From Ashinkailepas kermadecensis (lineage: Eukaryota > Arthropoda > Thecostraca > Neolepadidae), in contig JAOTOM010005104.1 in assembly GCA_034440615.1 (NCBI GenBank), positions 124,001-188,000 on the forward strand: DNA of 64,000 bases. Direction: 5' to 3'. Shown here piece after piece: positions 33,258-45,600 of the stretch (position 1 is its first letter; each line of letters opens with the position of its first letter). The translations under genes were made by a program, and so were the position numbers. The notes beneath the pieces were generated by a model. That model worked only from the letters and a program-made list of their open reading frames with translations, had not been told where the DNA came from and ran no database searches.

Positions 33258-34369
33258 GCGGCATGCCGGTCATTTCTAAGCAGGTATGCAGAAAATCTCG
33301 TATATTGACCGGTAAAATCTGCAGTGATGTACGAAAAACTGGAGGGGTGGGTGGATTTCGTTCCCCCTCCAGTGTGCATGTTAATGAGTCCAAGCATTCT
33401 GAGTGCCCTGTTCCTAGCTGATATACATTGTTTTTCTGCTTTAAGGTCTTTTGAAACCAACACACCTAAGCCCCTTTCCTCTTCAATAACATCCAGTTCC
33501 CTCCTCCCTCCCATTCTATATCTGAAAGTCTCACCTCCACACCCCAGATGCATAACCTTACACTTATCATAGTTGAAAGACATCTGCCATTGATCAGCCC
33601 ACTTTTTTAGATCCTCCAAGTCTAGTTGACTATTTCTAGATTGATCACTACTGTTTGCCACTCCTACAAGCTTGATGTCATCAGCAAATTTGAACACTAT
33701 TCCTCAGCCCTACCTCAATGTTATTCACAAAGATAATAAAGAGAAGTGGCCCTAGAACAGAGCCCTGTGGTACTCCACTCAGAACATTCTTCCAATCAGA
33801 TTTACATACATTTAACACTATCCTTTGTTTCCTTCCCCTCAACCATGCTTCAATCCAAACTAAAACTTTTCCAGCATTCCCATGTTGCTGTAGTTGATGA
33901 ATTAGCCTCCCATGTGGAGCTTTATTAAAAGCTTTGCTGAAGTCCAAGTAGGTTAGGTTAGGTTATGCTGCATTTTTATTTTATGTTTTAAGGATTTCTT
34001 TTAATGCTATGTTACTGAACTCAAAACCTGTTTTTGCTGTTACTTTGCTCACAGCCTGAAAAGCAAGCTTTTGCATGGACAATGAGTGTTCCTGTCATCT
34101 TAGTCATATTTATAAGCATTGAATTGAAATGATACATTCCAAGAACTCATAAGTCACCTTAAAGCACAAATTCACTGGTATATGCCTACCTAAATTGCTC
34201 AAAAAGAACTGCCAGATCAAATAATCATTTTGTTGTGTTAGGTACCTACATGCCTATAATGCAACACACATCAAAGGCCAAACTATAGCCAGAGCTGCCT
34301 TACACACAACTGTTGCCGCTGCACTGCTGCCTAACACACAACAGCTTAATCTTGAAATGAAGGTAAATT

Positions 34370-35530
34370 TGTGTCTGAAGGTAAATTTTTAATTCTTGAT
34401 TTTTTCTAATGCTATGTTTTTGAATGTGATGTTGTAGCATGATGTTGCTCATTTCTAACATTTCCTCACTCATTTCCTCTGCAAATGAACAATCCTTCCA
34501 GTTGGGAAGCAAAATAGCACCTGTGAAAGGGCTTGGAGTTGGGTAATATAGCATGCAAAGTAATTTTCAAAATATAGACAGAATGTAACATTACCTAGCC
34601 TAACCCAGCCTAACCCTCCATGCCAGGTAACAGATTCTTAAAAATTGGAAAATTTACAATCTTCTGTTCTCTAAAAAATGTTTAATGAAAATGCGTAGCC
34701 TAACCTAACCGACCTGTTTTTTAAGAAAAAAAGATTTTTATGAAAACATTTCCCCTTTTTTCAATATAAAATTTACGAACTTAATGCAAAAGTCTAACCT
34801 GATCTACCCTAAGCAAACTAGCATTATTGCAGTTTAAGGTAAGCACAAGACGACTTTTACACACATTTTACCTCCATGAAGGGTTTAAGTATGTTTTAGT
34901 TAGATTAGGTTAGGCTTATGTTATAAGCTGGGAAAATTATCAACAAAAATGGGATTTTTTAATTGGATTTTTTCTTCAAAAACAATTCAGGCTAGCTTAG
35001 GTTAGGTTGCATTTATTTAGATTCACATTTTGAATGACAAAATTTTTTTGAATTTTAAATTAAAAAAATAAGTTGCTTTCATGCATGCAGGGTTAGGCTA
35101 GGTTAGGTGAGGTTATGGTTACATCTTTTTCCCCATTATTTTGAACATTACTTTTTATGATGCCAAATCGAAGCCACTTTTTTGGTGTTATTTTACCTCA
35201 CAACCAACAAAGTATGCATTTGCAGAGGAAATGATTGGTCACATGCTCAGCACATTCATAAACATCTCAATGAAAATATTTCAAGAAATTAAATTACCTG
35301 AACCTGCAAATTTACTGCTTGGGCTAGGTTTGGTTAGGTTATGCTATTTCTTCTTTAGTTTGAACATTACATTTTATGCTATTTTACCCAACCCCCAAGC
35401 TCCTCTTTCAGTGTTATTGGGCTTCATAACTGGTAAGTATGCATTTACAGAGGAAATGAGTGGCGATATCATGCTAAACATATTAATAAACATAGCATTG
35501 GAAAATAAATTCCAAGAAATCAAAAAGTAC
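34370..35530. repeat. Three copies of a repeat with a conserved FAEEM coding-like segment
   Basis: Copies at 34370-34570 (-), 35140-35300 (+) and 35360-35525 (+) share GCATTT.CAGAGGAAATGA and CAAGAAAT.AA. Translations all keep (Y/S)xFAEEM..(G/E)xML, so a protein fragment may underlie the repeat. CCTAACC/GGTTAGG motifs are scattered between the copies. The rest of 33950-35740 is AT-rich with nothing else recognised. Confidence 0.6.
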
Positions 35531-35739
35531 CTTAAACTGAAAGTTTAACACCAAACTCTTTCTTTGGTCCATGGAGGTAAAATGTATCTCATAGAACCTT
35601 AGACTGCTATAATACCCAAATGAATTGGTTATAAGCAGAAGGGTGGAATTGTTTATCAGAATGGCAGCAGAGCAGAAATCATGGGAATTGTGATGTATCT
35701 AGACAATATATAATAGAGAGAATGCTCAGATATCGAGAA

Positions 35740-35791
35740 TATATAATTACATATATCCATATCACACTCATGCACATTCACATGCATGCAT

Positions 35792-35828
<37 letters not shown>

Positions 35829-35845
35829 AACAAACAAACAAACAA

Positions 35846-35884
<39 letters not shown>

Positions 35885-36045
35885 CATATAGATATACATA
35901 TACTTATGCATTTGCATATGTATATGTATATGTGTATACATATATATATATAGTTTTTTGTGTGTGTGCGTTTGCGTGTGCGCGTGCGTGCGTGCGTGTT
36001 TGTGTGTGTTTGTGTGTGTTTGTGTATATGAATAACTATGTGTTG
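35740..36045. repeat. Compound microsatellite (CA)n(CAAA)n(TA)n ... (GT)n
   Basis: CA repeats from 35792, ACAA units, further CA, then TA to ~35890, TATGTATA-type sequence, and GTGCGT/GTGTTT repeats to ~36030. Translations are artefacts. Confidence 0.95.
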
Positions 36046-36469
36046 TTCATTATGTAAATGCTGTTTGCCATAAGCTCAGGTAAAGTGGTGGGATGGGCCA
36101 AAACAAAAAGCAAAATTGGGTGTAAGTCATTGCATAGAACAAAATGCATGTCATATTTGGAATATCAGGGAAACTGTATCAGCCTTGTGGGATAACTGAG
36201 ATTCTCCAAATAGTTTTGCTCTGAACACCTAAAATACAATTAGGTACACTTTTAAAATTCACTATAGCTAGGGAATTACTGCAATAATATACTTGAGTTA
36301 TGTGAGTGATATGTTCACAGATCTGTGAGACTGGAATGCTGTTGAGAATGGCTGAGGGTATACAACTGATAACTTTGCTTCCATTGTTCCAGTGCCGCTA
36401 TGCGCGAGATAAATTTCAAGTAAAGTGTCGCCCAACCGTAAATGCGGGATAAATTGTGAGTGAACGGGC
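36046..36469. other. Upstream region of ATG9, no promoter motif recognised
   Basis: AT-rich sequence rising in GC toward the first coding exon. No TATA box, initiator or CpG cluster is clear enough to report. A 5'UTR probably lies here. Confidence 0.4.
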
Positions 36470-36602
36470 ATGTGCGCTGCGGCGACAATGCCTCTGGAAA
36501 CATCGTACCGGCCGCTGGATGGTGACGGCTACCAAGGCCCTCCAAGCAGCGCCTTCCCCAAGCGGCCGAGCCACGTCATTCGGGTGCCGGACCGAATTCC
36601 GA
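36470..36602 (+). CDS. ATG9: ATG9 exon 1 (N-terminus)
   Basis: Starts ATG at 36470 (MCAAATMPLETSYRPLDGD). An in-frame ATG at 36488 (MPLETSYRPLD) is an equally good start and looks more like family N-termini (Tyr-x-Pro-Leu-Asp). Ends IRVPDRIP plus one base, donor CCGA/GTGAGT. The join to exon 2 yields Thr-Arg-Trp-Asn-His-Ile. Confidence 0.8.
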
Positions 36603-39600
36603 GTGAGTGGCGCTGCCGGTGGCTGCGCGACCGCGGTGCGCGCTCACCGCGTCCATTCTGCGCCGCCATCGGAATGGATGGCCATCGGAATGACTGGAAG
36701 AGCATCTGTTGACATGGCTACAATCCAAACCGTCAACAACGGTTGTGAAATTTGCGCGTGCCTTCCTGCAGGATATATTTATATGTTGTGTCGTCATGTG
36801 TGCAGCCGGAATGGCAACGAGCCTCAGACCCCAAGTGTAACCAGCTAGGCGTTCTAAAACCGCCCCAGGGATGTGACGGTGGTCGCTTCGGGCCATATGA
36901 CAAACAAAATGTTCGCTGCCTTTGAGCTGGATATGACGTGACACATCATTATGTGCTATGCATAATGATGCTATGTGGACACCTGCATATTCCTATGCCA
37001 TGCTTACTGCATCATGTGCAGGTTGCGTTTAGGACGAACCTCTTGCGTCGGTATTTTGGAAGGTGGATGTGGTCACCATTGTGCATGCTACTAGCTGGTT
37101 GCACCTAGGCCTTAGACAGTATCTAGGTGGTGGTGGACAGTAGCCAGGTAGTGCTGGACAGTAGCCAGGTGGTGGTGGATGATAGCCAGGTGTTGCTGGA
37201 TGGTAGCTAGGTGGTGCTGGACAGTAGCCAGGTGGTGCTGGACAGTAGCCAGGTGATGCTGGGCAGTAGCCAGGTGGTGCTGGACAGTAGCCAGGTGGTG
37301 GTGGATGGTAGGCAGGTGTTGCTGGACGGTAGCTAGGTAGTGCCGGACAGTAGCCAAGTGGTGCTGGACAGTAGCCAGGTGATGCTGGGCAGTAGCCAGG
37401 TGGTGCTGGACAGTAGCCAGGTGGTGCTGGACAGTAGCCAGGTGGTGCTGGACAGTAGCTAGGTGGTGATGGACAGTAGCCAAGTGGTGCTGGACAGTAG
37501 CCAGGTGGTGGTGGATGGTAGCCAGGTGTTGCTGGACGGTAGCTAGGTAGTGCCGGACAGTAGCCAAGTGGTGCTGGACAGTAGCCAGGTGATGCTGGGC
37601 AGTAGCCAGGTGGTGCTGGACAGTAGCTAGGTGGTGCTGGACAGTAGCCAGGTGGTGCTGGACTGGTCGTCGAGCTGCCATAGACCACCCGTGTCAGCCG
37701 CATGTCAGTGGCGCTGTTCAGTGTCATTCTCCTTCTCGCTCCGGAAGACAGCCGAGTCACGTGTGGCCCCGCCTGACCCACAGCCCGCTGGAATCACATC
37801 GACGACCTGGACACGTTCTTCACGCGCGTCTACCAGTACCACCAACAGCATGGATTCCTCTGCATGATGTCGCGCCAGTGTCTGGAGCTGTTTCAATTCT
37901 TTTTCGTCGTCGTCTTCTCGCTGTTCCTCATCACGTGCGTCGATTATGATCGGCTCTTCAAGTGAGTAAGCCATCGTTTGCTGGAGTCAACCGTCTTCGC
38001 TGAACCATAGTGTAATTAAACAAGTGAAGCCACTCGAATATTTTCTTGCAAGGAATCTATGTAATTGTTTTTGACCGTATCTTTCTACTTGAGGTACTTT
38101 TCTTACTGACCCATCAAGCGGAGTGACGTCATTAAAATGTCATACACATATTTTGTCATAACGAACATCAAGATCGCTCAGCAAATTCATATTGAAAACA
38201 CTACTTATATTTCCAATGCAATCAGGCTGTTGTCTTGCCTGCGTGTACCTATGCGCTTCCAGGAAGCATCAGGGGCGGAGCAAGGAATTGTCATGCAGAC
38301 CATGTCCGAAGGGGCGCCGCTACGAAAGACCTGGAGGGGCGCCGGGCGGCTTTGCCTTCTGAGGGGTGCCTCTCTGGCTGAAAAATTCGAGGGGGAAAGT
38401 ACACTCGAGCCTTCCCAGAGGGGAGCCTTTCCTTCCAAGGAGGCGCCATTTCCTCTCAGGGGGCGCCTCTGGATGAAAAGTAAAAGGGCAGCCTTCCCAG
38501 AGGGGCTTCTTTTCCCGGCTGGAGAGGTGCCACCTTCCCATGGGTGAGGGGAGCACATGCCCCCAGTGCCCCCTTATATCCGGCCCTAAGAAGCATTGAA
38601 TGGACAGCTGAATGATTCATGCTTATATTCCCTGCCAAATGCTTCGCTTATTTTGACATTTCGTCAACTAAGTCGAACATTTCGGTAGCTGGTAACTTCG
38701 CGAAAACGTGCAAGAATGACAGGCGAAAATGGAGACTAGTGAGACAAGCCGTATTTTAATCTCATCATTATTTGCATGATTTAACAGACAAGAAATAGCA
38801 TAAATATGGCGGGTTTATTATCCATCCGGCGTTGCTATCAAAATTCAATGTTTGATAACGACTGATCACATAATGACTTGCATGAGTAATCGGTCGCATA
38901 ATTGTGCCAAGGAACATGGCTGGGATGAAGCATTGTTCAGATAGCATTCATGGGGACGAGTGGTCTAGGGGTAAGATACTCGTCTCACAATCGAAAGGTT
39001 GTGGGTTCGAGTCTCACCTGTCGCTACTCTTCGCCCGCGACCAATCGGCGTAAGAGATTGGCGACGCTACATGACTCAACGGTCGACGTGTCGTAAAAAA
39101 CCAATAACCAACCACATAGCAATCATATACATTTTCATGAATAACATAATGAAGGCGTGACATGCGTGCAATGCACACATAGGAGACATGGCATAACGGC
39201 GGCAGATGAGCGCTCGGCAACCACGTACAATTATCCCACATCATTCCCATAGCCTTTTTTTGGAGTGCATGGGGTCCGAAACACTACGTCTTTTTGTGCA
39301 TTCTGCTCTTTAGTTTCCCATTTGATCCTCACGGTCATGCAAAAATTCAAGAAATACTCCCACGAACTAGAACATTTGCACCTTTTGTCGTGCTCTAGCA
39401 ACGGAGAATTTGAAATGATGGCAAGACTTATTCCACCTAAACGATGGCACACACCTGACAAATGAAAAACTTGCTCATAGTTATCTACAAAAACTTGTTC
39501 CAAGCTCTCTACACATGCTCCGTATGGTTTTGACGGAACAATGAGTCCGCCGAAATTGTCCTGCTGGTATGATTTTATACCTAGAAAGGAATGCTTCTGG

Positions 39601-42600
39601 TCGGAGGGATTTGCTGAATCGCAAATTCCAATTTTTGAAAGTGTCACATTTGAAGCGCTGAATGAGGCGTCTTGCGATATAGCCAGCCATGTACTGCAAA
39701 CCATGAAAGACCGCAGAGTCTAACGACAAGGATGTATTAAGTGCGGAGGAGGAAAATGGCTTGCGGACCTTCGATCTCAAATCAGCCTTTTCCACAATAC
39801 TAATTCTTTTCGTCGACTGACACAAGCTTTGGAAGTATTCCTCCCCATCAATTTCACAATGAGTGCTTGAATGTCTCAAGAGATCACTGACAAGACAGTT
39901 TCGAAAACTATACCTGAACTTTTGACACGAAGGATTATCAGAATTACCAAGACTCCGGCGGATACGAGCGAATGCATTTTCAAGCCTGTCTTGATTTAAT
40001 CGTCTGGTCAATAAAAATGTAGTCCCTTCCTTTTGTAACTCATTCCATAGGCTCATCACTGCACTGATGGAAACCTTCTACCCTTCGAGACAAAACACTT
40101 GCCCCTTTGCCAGTATTTATTCGCATACTTTCCAGCATGTTACAACTGTATTTCAGTACTTTGTGGTGAGGAGAATGCATTGTCATTTTTGGACGAAGTG
40201 AAACCATACCAGTCAAGCCGCAATTTAGGGTGTCGAGCAGATCATTGACTTGCTGTAGGAATTGTCCCGTATGTGTCGTTTCTGCAGGAAGCTTCCCGAC
40301 TTCAGCCAGCAGATGGATTGCAAAAGCAACAGAGTGGCTCATTGTCTGTGCTGCGGTCTTCACTGTCATTGTCTGTGCTGCGGTCTTCACTGTCATTGTC
40401 TGTGCTGCGGTCTTCACTGTCATTGTCTGTGCTGCGGTCTTCACTGTCATTGTCTGTGCTGCGGTTTACTCACTGTCATTGTCTGTGCTGCGGTCTTCAC
40501 TGTCATTGTCTGTGCTGCGGTCTTCACTGTCATTGTCTGTGCTGCGGTCTTCGCTGTCATTGTCTGTGCTGCGGTCTTCACTTATCATTGTCTGTGCTGC
40601 GGTCTTCACTGTCATTGTCTGTGCTGCGGTCTTCACTGTCATTGTCTGTGCTGCGGTCTTCACTGTCATTGTCTGTGCTGCGGTCTTCACTGTCATTGTC
40701 TGTGCTGCGGTCTTCACTGTCATTGTCTGTGCTGCGGTCTTCGCTGTCATTGTCTGTGCTGCGGTCTTCACTGTCATTGTCTGTGCTGCGGTCTTCACTG
40801 TCATTGTCTGTGCTGCGGTCTTCACTGTCATTGTCTGTGCTGCGGTCTTCACTGTCATTGTCTGTGCTGCGGTCTTCACTGTCATTGTCTGTGCTGCGGT
40901 CTTCGCTGTCATTGTCTGTGCTGCGGTCTTCACTGTCATTGTCTGTGCTGCGGTCTTCACTGTCATTGTCTGTGCTGCGGTCTTCACTGTCATTGTCTCA
41001 CTGTCATTGTCTGTGCTGCGGTCTTCACTGTCATTGTCTGTGCTGCGGTCTTCACTGTCATTGTCTGTGCTGCGGTCTTCGCTTTCATTTTTGAGAATGC
41101 TGGAAGAGTAACGTGTTTTTCTGTCAACCTTGGGACCAGTTTGACTTCATGTGCAGCATCAAATTTGGCAAGCTCTGCCACATATTGCCACGATACACGA
41201 TTTCCGTACACGGTAAAATCATACCTTTGAAGTTTGTTTCTAATGTTCTTTAACAAGTGAGGAAGATCATACATGAAGTATATTTTTTATCGATGGTAAA
41301 AGAAGAACGGATGCTCCTTTTTAACGCCTAAATTGTCTGCCACTTTGCGGTTGGTGGAGCCTTGGTCGCAGATGACGACTCTCACTCGCAGTCCAATCGC
41401 CTCCAGCTTGCTTACACCATCCCGGATAAGCTCTTCTAGTTTTCGACTGAAACATGATACTGTTATTAAATACCATAGATCACAGTTTAACCCCATGTGC
41501 ATGCAATCATAAGGTCTGCTAGGAACACATGCTCCATTGTTGTAGTATATTCATTAACATGCATTAACATATTCGTAACATCAGAAGTATATAATAAAGT
41601 ATGCACCAACTTCCGCAGTTCGGAAGGGGGGGGGGGGCGACATTTCGACATACCACTAAGGTTTACCCAAAAAAACCTGAAGCAAAAAGGTAACACTTTG
41701 AAACATTAGGTACATTAGTATAATTAAACTGGCCATATGCGATCCAAATGTCGAGTCAAGAACTTGTCAATTCACTGATCCCCTAATATTATGATGTCAA
41801 AAGAGCAAACATTCACCTTTCGTTTTCTGCCGCTGCTTGCTCCAGGGACCGGCAAGGAAATACCCCAGTGGAATCTTCCAGTTGCCGAATAGGCCATGCA
41901 CCATGAGCGTGAGAGCCTGTGAAGCTGTCTGATTCTCTGGTGCGTCGTCTGCATAGTTCACGTATCCCTCGACGTGGTCGTTCTTCTGATCATAGTAGAG
42001 ACCTTGTTTTATTTGCATCTCGTCGAATGGTTGCAAAGTTGTGATATTTGGATGATCGATGAAAATCAGACGTCAATTGATATTTAATAAGATATTTAAT
42101 TGACGTCTCATTTTCATTGATCATCCAAATCTCGTCGAATGTTAAAACGCCTTCTCTGTCTCTAGCTTCCATGGCGTTCACTTTTGCTTTCAGCACTTCC
42201 ATAGTTTATTTGCAGAATCCAGGTTACGTCTCTAGATTTTCACGCCAGCAACACAGTGTCCGAGGTGATGGAAGGTGAAATAACTTCTTTAGCATTCTGT
42301 AGGTTTGTGGGCTCACCAAATATAACTGGAAAGCCAGTTTTTTGTCCCTGTTTGTGTATCGTCGACCATGATTCTTCTTTTTCGAATGTTTGAGCTGGGA
42401 CGATACAAAATATAACTGAAGAGGTGACAGATATTTATCAAAATGTTGAAGGAGTAGTCCGGGAGATGGATCTTTTTCTAGTTTCGACACTGCACCTTGC
42501 TGAAATTCGTGAAGTCTCCTTTGTGCCCTATGAAGGCGTACTCAAAGGCGATTTATTGTTTCGGCTGAGTTTTTAAGTTTCTCGGTGCAATTTGTGTGGC

Positions 42601-45600
42601 CACTGGTGTCGTCTTTTTCACAAATAGAGCGACAACTAAACGCATTGGTGGCGCCCGATGGTGTATCGCTATCTGCAATAGCATTTGGAACTATCAAAGA
42701 TAGATCAGCACCGAGATTCAGACTCATCTTTTCCAATTTTGGTCCTGCAATTCGAACATAGCACATCTTCTTACTTTATTAATTGCCTTGCTTTCACTAG
42801 TTGTTTCGACGAAGACGTAGAGTTGTGCAATTTTTCCGTTTGTGCTGTTGGAATGTATCTGCGCAAAAGCGCCTTTCCGATAACATTACTGCCTACTAAT
42901 TACAGTGAGAAAAAGGAACACGAACACACTCAAGCACGATATAATGTGTAAAGTTTCGTATTCCAAGCACCATGTAGAGATCTTCAGCACTCCCAAAAGT
43001 CAAAAGCAGTCCCAAAAGCATTATAGTCCCTCCTCACAATTGTGCGAATTAAGGAAGATAGGTTTCTAGACGTTCCAGACTTTTGGAAAAATTGCACAAC
43101 TCTACGTCTTCATCGAACCAACTAGTAAAGCAAGGCAATTAATAAAGTAAGAAGATGTGCTATGTTCGAATTGCAAGACCAAAATTGGAAAAGATGAGTC
43201 TGAATCTCGGTGCTGATCTATCTTTGATAGTTCCAAATGCTATTGCAGATAGCGATACACCATCGGGCGCCACCAATGCGTTTAGTTGTCGCTCTGTTTG
43301 TGAAAAAGACGACACCAGTGGCCACACAAAGTACACCGAGAAACTTAAAAACTCAGCCGAAACAATAAATCGCCTTTGAGTACGCCTTCATAGGGCACAA
43401 AGGAGACTTCACGAATTTCAGCAAGGTGCAGTGTCGAAACTAGAAAAAGACCCATCTCCCGGACTACTCCTTCAACATCTTGATAAATATCTGTCGCCTC
43501 TTCAGTTAGATTTTGTATCGTCCCAGCTCAGATATTCGAGAAAGAAGAATCATGGTCAACGATACACAAACAGGGACAAAAACTGGCTTTCCAGTTATAT
43601 TTGGTGAGCCCACAAACCTACAGAATGCTAAGGAAGTTATTTCACCTTCCATCACCTCGGACACTGTGTCGCTAGCGTGAAAATCAAGAGACGCAACCTG
43701 GATTCTGCAAATAAACTATGGAAGTGCTGAAAGCAAAAGTGAACGCCATGGAAGCTAGAGACAGATAAGTCGTTTTAACATTGGACGAGATGCAAATAAA
43801 CAAGGTCTCTACTATGATCAGAAGAACGACCACGTCGAGGGATACGTGAACTATGCAGACGACGCACCAGAGAATCAGACAACTTCACAGGCTCTCACGC
43901 TTATGGTGCATGGCCTATTCGGCAACTGGAAGATTCCACTGGGGTATTTCCTTGCCGGTCCCTGGAGCAAGCAGCGGCAGAAAACGAAAGGTGAATGTTT
44001 GCTCTTTTGACATAATAATATTAGGGGATCAGTAAATTGACAAGTTCTTGACCTGACATTTGGATCGCATATGGCCAGTTTAATGATACTATTATACCTA
44101 ATGTTTTAAAGTGTTACTTTTTTGCTTGAGTTTTTTTTTGTAAACCTTAGTGGTATGTCGAAATGTCGCCCCCTCCCCCCTCCGAACGGCGGAAGTTGGT
44201 GCATATTTTATTATATACTTCTGATGTTACGAATATGTTAATGCATGTTCATGAAAATACTACAACAATGGAGCATGTGTTCCTAGCAGACCTTATGATT
44301 GCATGCACATGGGGTTAAACTGTGATCTATGGTATTTAATAACAGTATCATGTTTCAGTCGAAAACTAGAAGAGCTTATCCGGGATGGTGTAAGCAAGCT
44401 GGAGGCGATTGGACTGCGAGTGAGAGTCGTCATCTGCGACCAAGGCTCCACCAACCGCAAAGTGGCAGACAATTTAGGCGTTGAAAAGGAGCATCCGTTC
44501 TTCTTTCACCATCCACAAAAATATACTTCATGTATGATCTTCCTCACTTGTTAAAGAACATTAGGAACAAACTTCAAAGGTATGATTTTACCGTGTACGG
44601 AAATCGCGTATCGTGGCAATATGTGGTAGAGCTTGCCAAATTTGATGCTGCACATAAAGTCAAACTGGTCCCAAGGTTGACGGAAAAACAAATTACTCTT
44701 CCGACATTCTCAAAAATGAAAGCGAAGACCGCAGCACAGACAATGACAGTGAAGACCGCAGCACAGACAATGACAGTGAAGACCGCAGCACAGACAATGA
44801 CCGTGAAGACCGCAGCACAGACAATGACAGTGAAGACCGCAGCACAGACAATGACAGTGAAGACCGCAGCACAGACAGTGACAGTGAAGACCGCAGCACA
44901 GACAATGACAGTGAAGACCGCAGCACAGACAATGACAGTGAAGACCGCAGCACAGACAATGACAGTGAAGACCGCAGCACAGACAATGACAGTGAAGACC
45001 GCAGCACAGACAATGACAGTGAAGGCCGCAGCACAGACAATGACAGTGAAGACCGCAGCACAGACAATGACAGTGAAGACCGCAGCACAGACAATGACAG
45101 TGAAGACCGCAGCACAGACAATGACAGTGAAGACCGCAGCACAGACAATGACAGTGAAGACCGCAGCACAGACAATGACAGTGAAGACCGCAGCACAGAC
45201 AATGACAGTGAAGACCGCAGCACAGACAATGACAGTGAAGGCCGCAGCACAGACAATGACAGTGAAGACCGCAGCACAGACAATGACAGTGAAGACCGCA
45301 GCACAGACAATGACAGTGAAGACCGCAGCACAGACAATGACAGTGAAGACCGCAGCACAGACAATGACAGTGAAGACCGCAGCACAGACAATGACAGTGA
45401 AGACCGCAGCACAGACAATGCGGTCTTCACTCTGTTGCTTTTGCAATCCATCTGCTGGCTGAAGTCAGGAAGCTTCCTGCAGAAACGACACATACGGGAC
45501 AATTCCTACAGCAAGTCAATGATCTGCTCGGCACCCTAAATTGCGGCTTGACTGGTATGGTTTCACTTCGTCGAAAAATGACAATGCATTCTCCTCACCA

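Larger units (their letters stand above)
30708..33384. mobile_element. TTAA-type element, copy 3, dimeric or rearranged, with a nested second element
   Basis: TTAA at 30708-30711 (TTAACATGTGCCCTGGAGGG) and TTAA at 33381-33384 (CCTCCAGTGTGCATGTTAA) are flanked by the split LINE, so both boundaries are firm. The interior starts as one copy, is corrupted by homopolymers to about 31480, restarts with CTAAGATCTCGGCTCC, and runs to the right end, interrupted at 32244-33257. Confidence 0.85.
29880..33947 (-). pseudogene. CR1/Jockey-like LINE reverse transcriptase, interrupted by nested insertions
   Basis: On the - strand from 33947 the RT core reads LDFSKAF, then LSGVPQGSVLGPLLFI and FADDIKLVG (the YADD-equivalent FADD). 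It continues KKWADQWQMSFNYDKCKVMH and ALRMLGLIN to 33385. The frame resumes on the far side of two insertions with EVIKKLYLAYVQPHLEY at 30443-30404 and runs through the C-terminus to about 29880. The 5' end is truncated at 33947, next to TAGGTTAGGTTAGGTT. Insertions are the TTAA element (30708-33384) and a SINE (30460-30689). The copy is dead. Confidence 0.85.
39231..42766 (-). pseudogene. P-element/THAP9-like transposase, left arm, broken
   Basis: Fragments in order on the - strand: 42490-42224 (GRRYTNRDKKLAFQLYLVSP, LPSPRTL); ~42040-41800 (FDEMQIKQGLYYDQ, LMVHGLFGNWKIPLGYFLAG); 41502-41287 (LGLRVRVVICDQGSTNRKVA-type motif); 41274-41090 (MYDLPHLLKNIRNKL, LPAFSKMKAKTAAQTM); 40450-40040; and 40059-39481 (TRRLNQDRLENAFARIRRSL, GNSDNPSCQKFR, YMAGYIARRL). 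FDEM and VICDQGS probably hold the first two acidic catalytic residues and NQDRLE the third. The final segment (GGLIVPSKPYG) lies in another frame. No intact THAP zinc finger is visible. A hairpin insertion, stops and frame breaks make it inactive. Confidence 0.87.

Noticed and set aside
37029..37781. Open frame of Pro-Gly-Tyr-Cys-Pro-Ala repeats, resembling an annexin/XYPPX-type protein
   Set aside because: The frame is produced by a 21-bp minisatellite in ATG9 intron 1; no splice sites, no flanking domain, and a second frame is equally open.
40340..41090. CRISPR array
   Set aside because: Units are contiguous without spacers, and the setting is an intron of a eukaryotic gene. The same applies to all other arrays here.
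40230..41230. Cys-rich CLCCGLHCH and VIVCAAVFT repeat frames on the + strand
   Set aside because: They are antisense readings of the 27-bp array; the opposite strand has the matching transposase segments on both sides.
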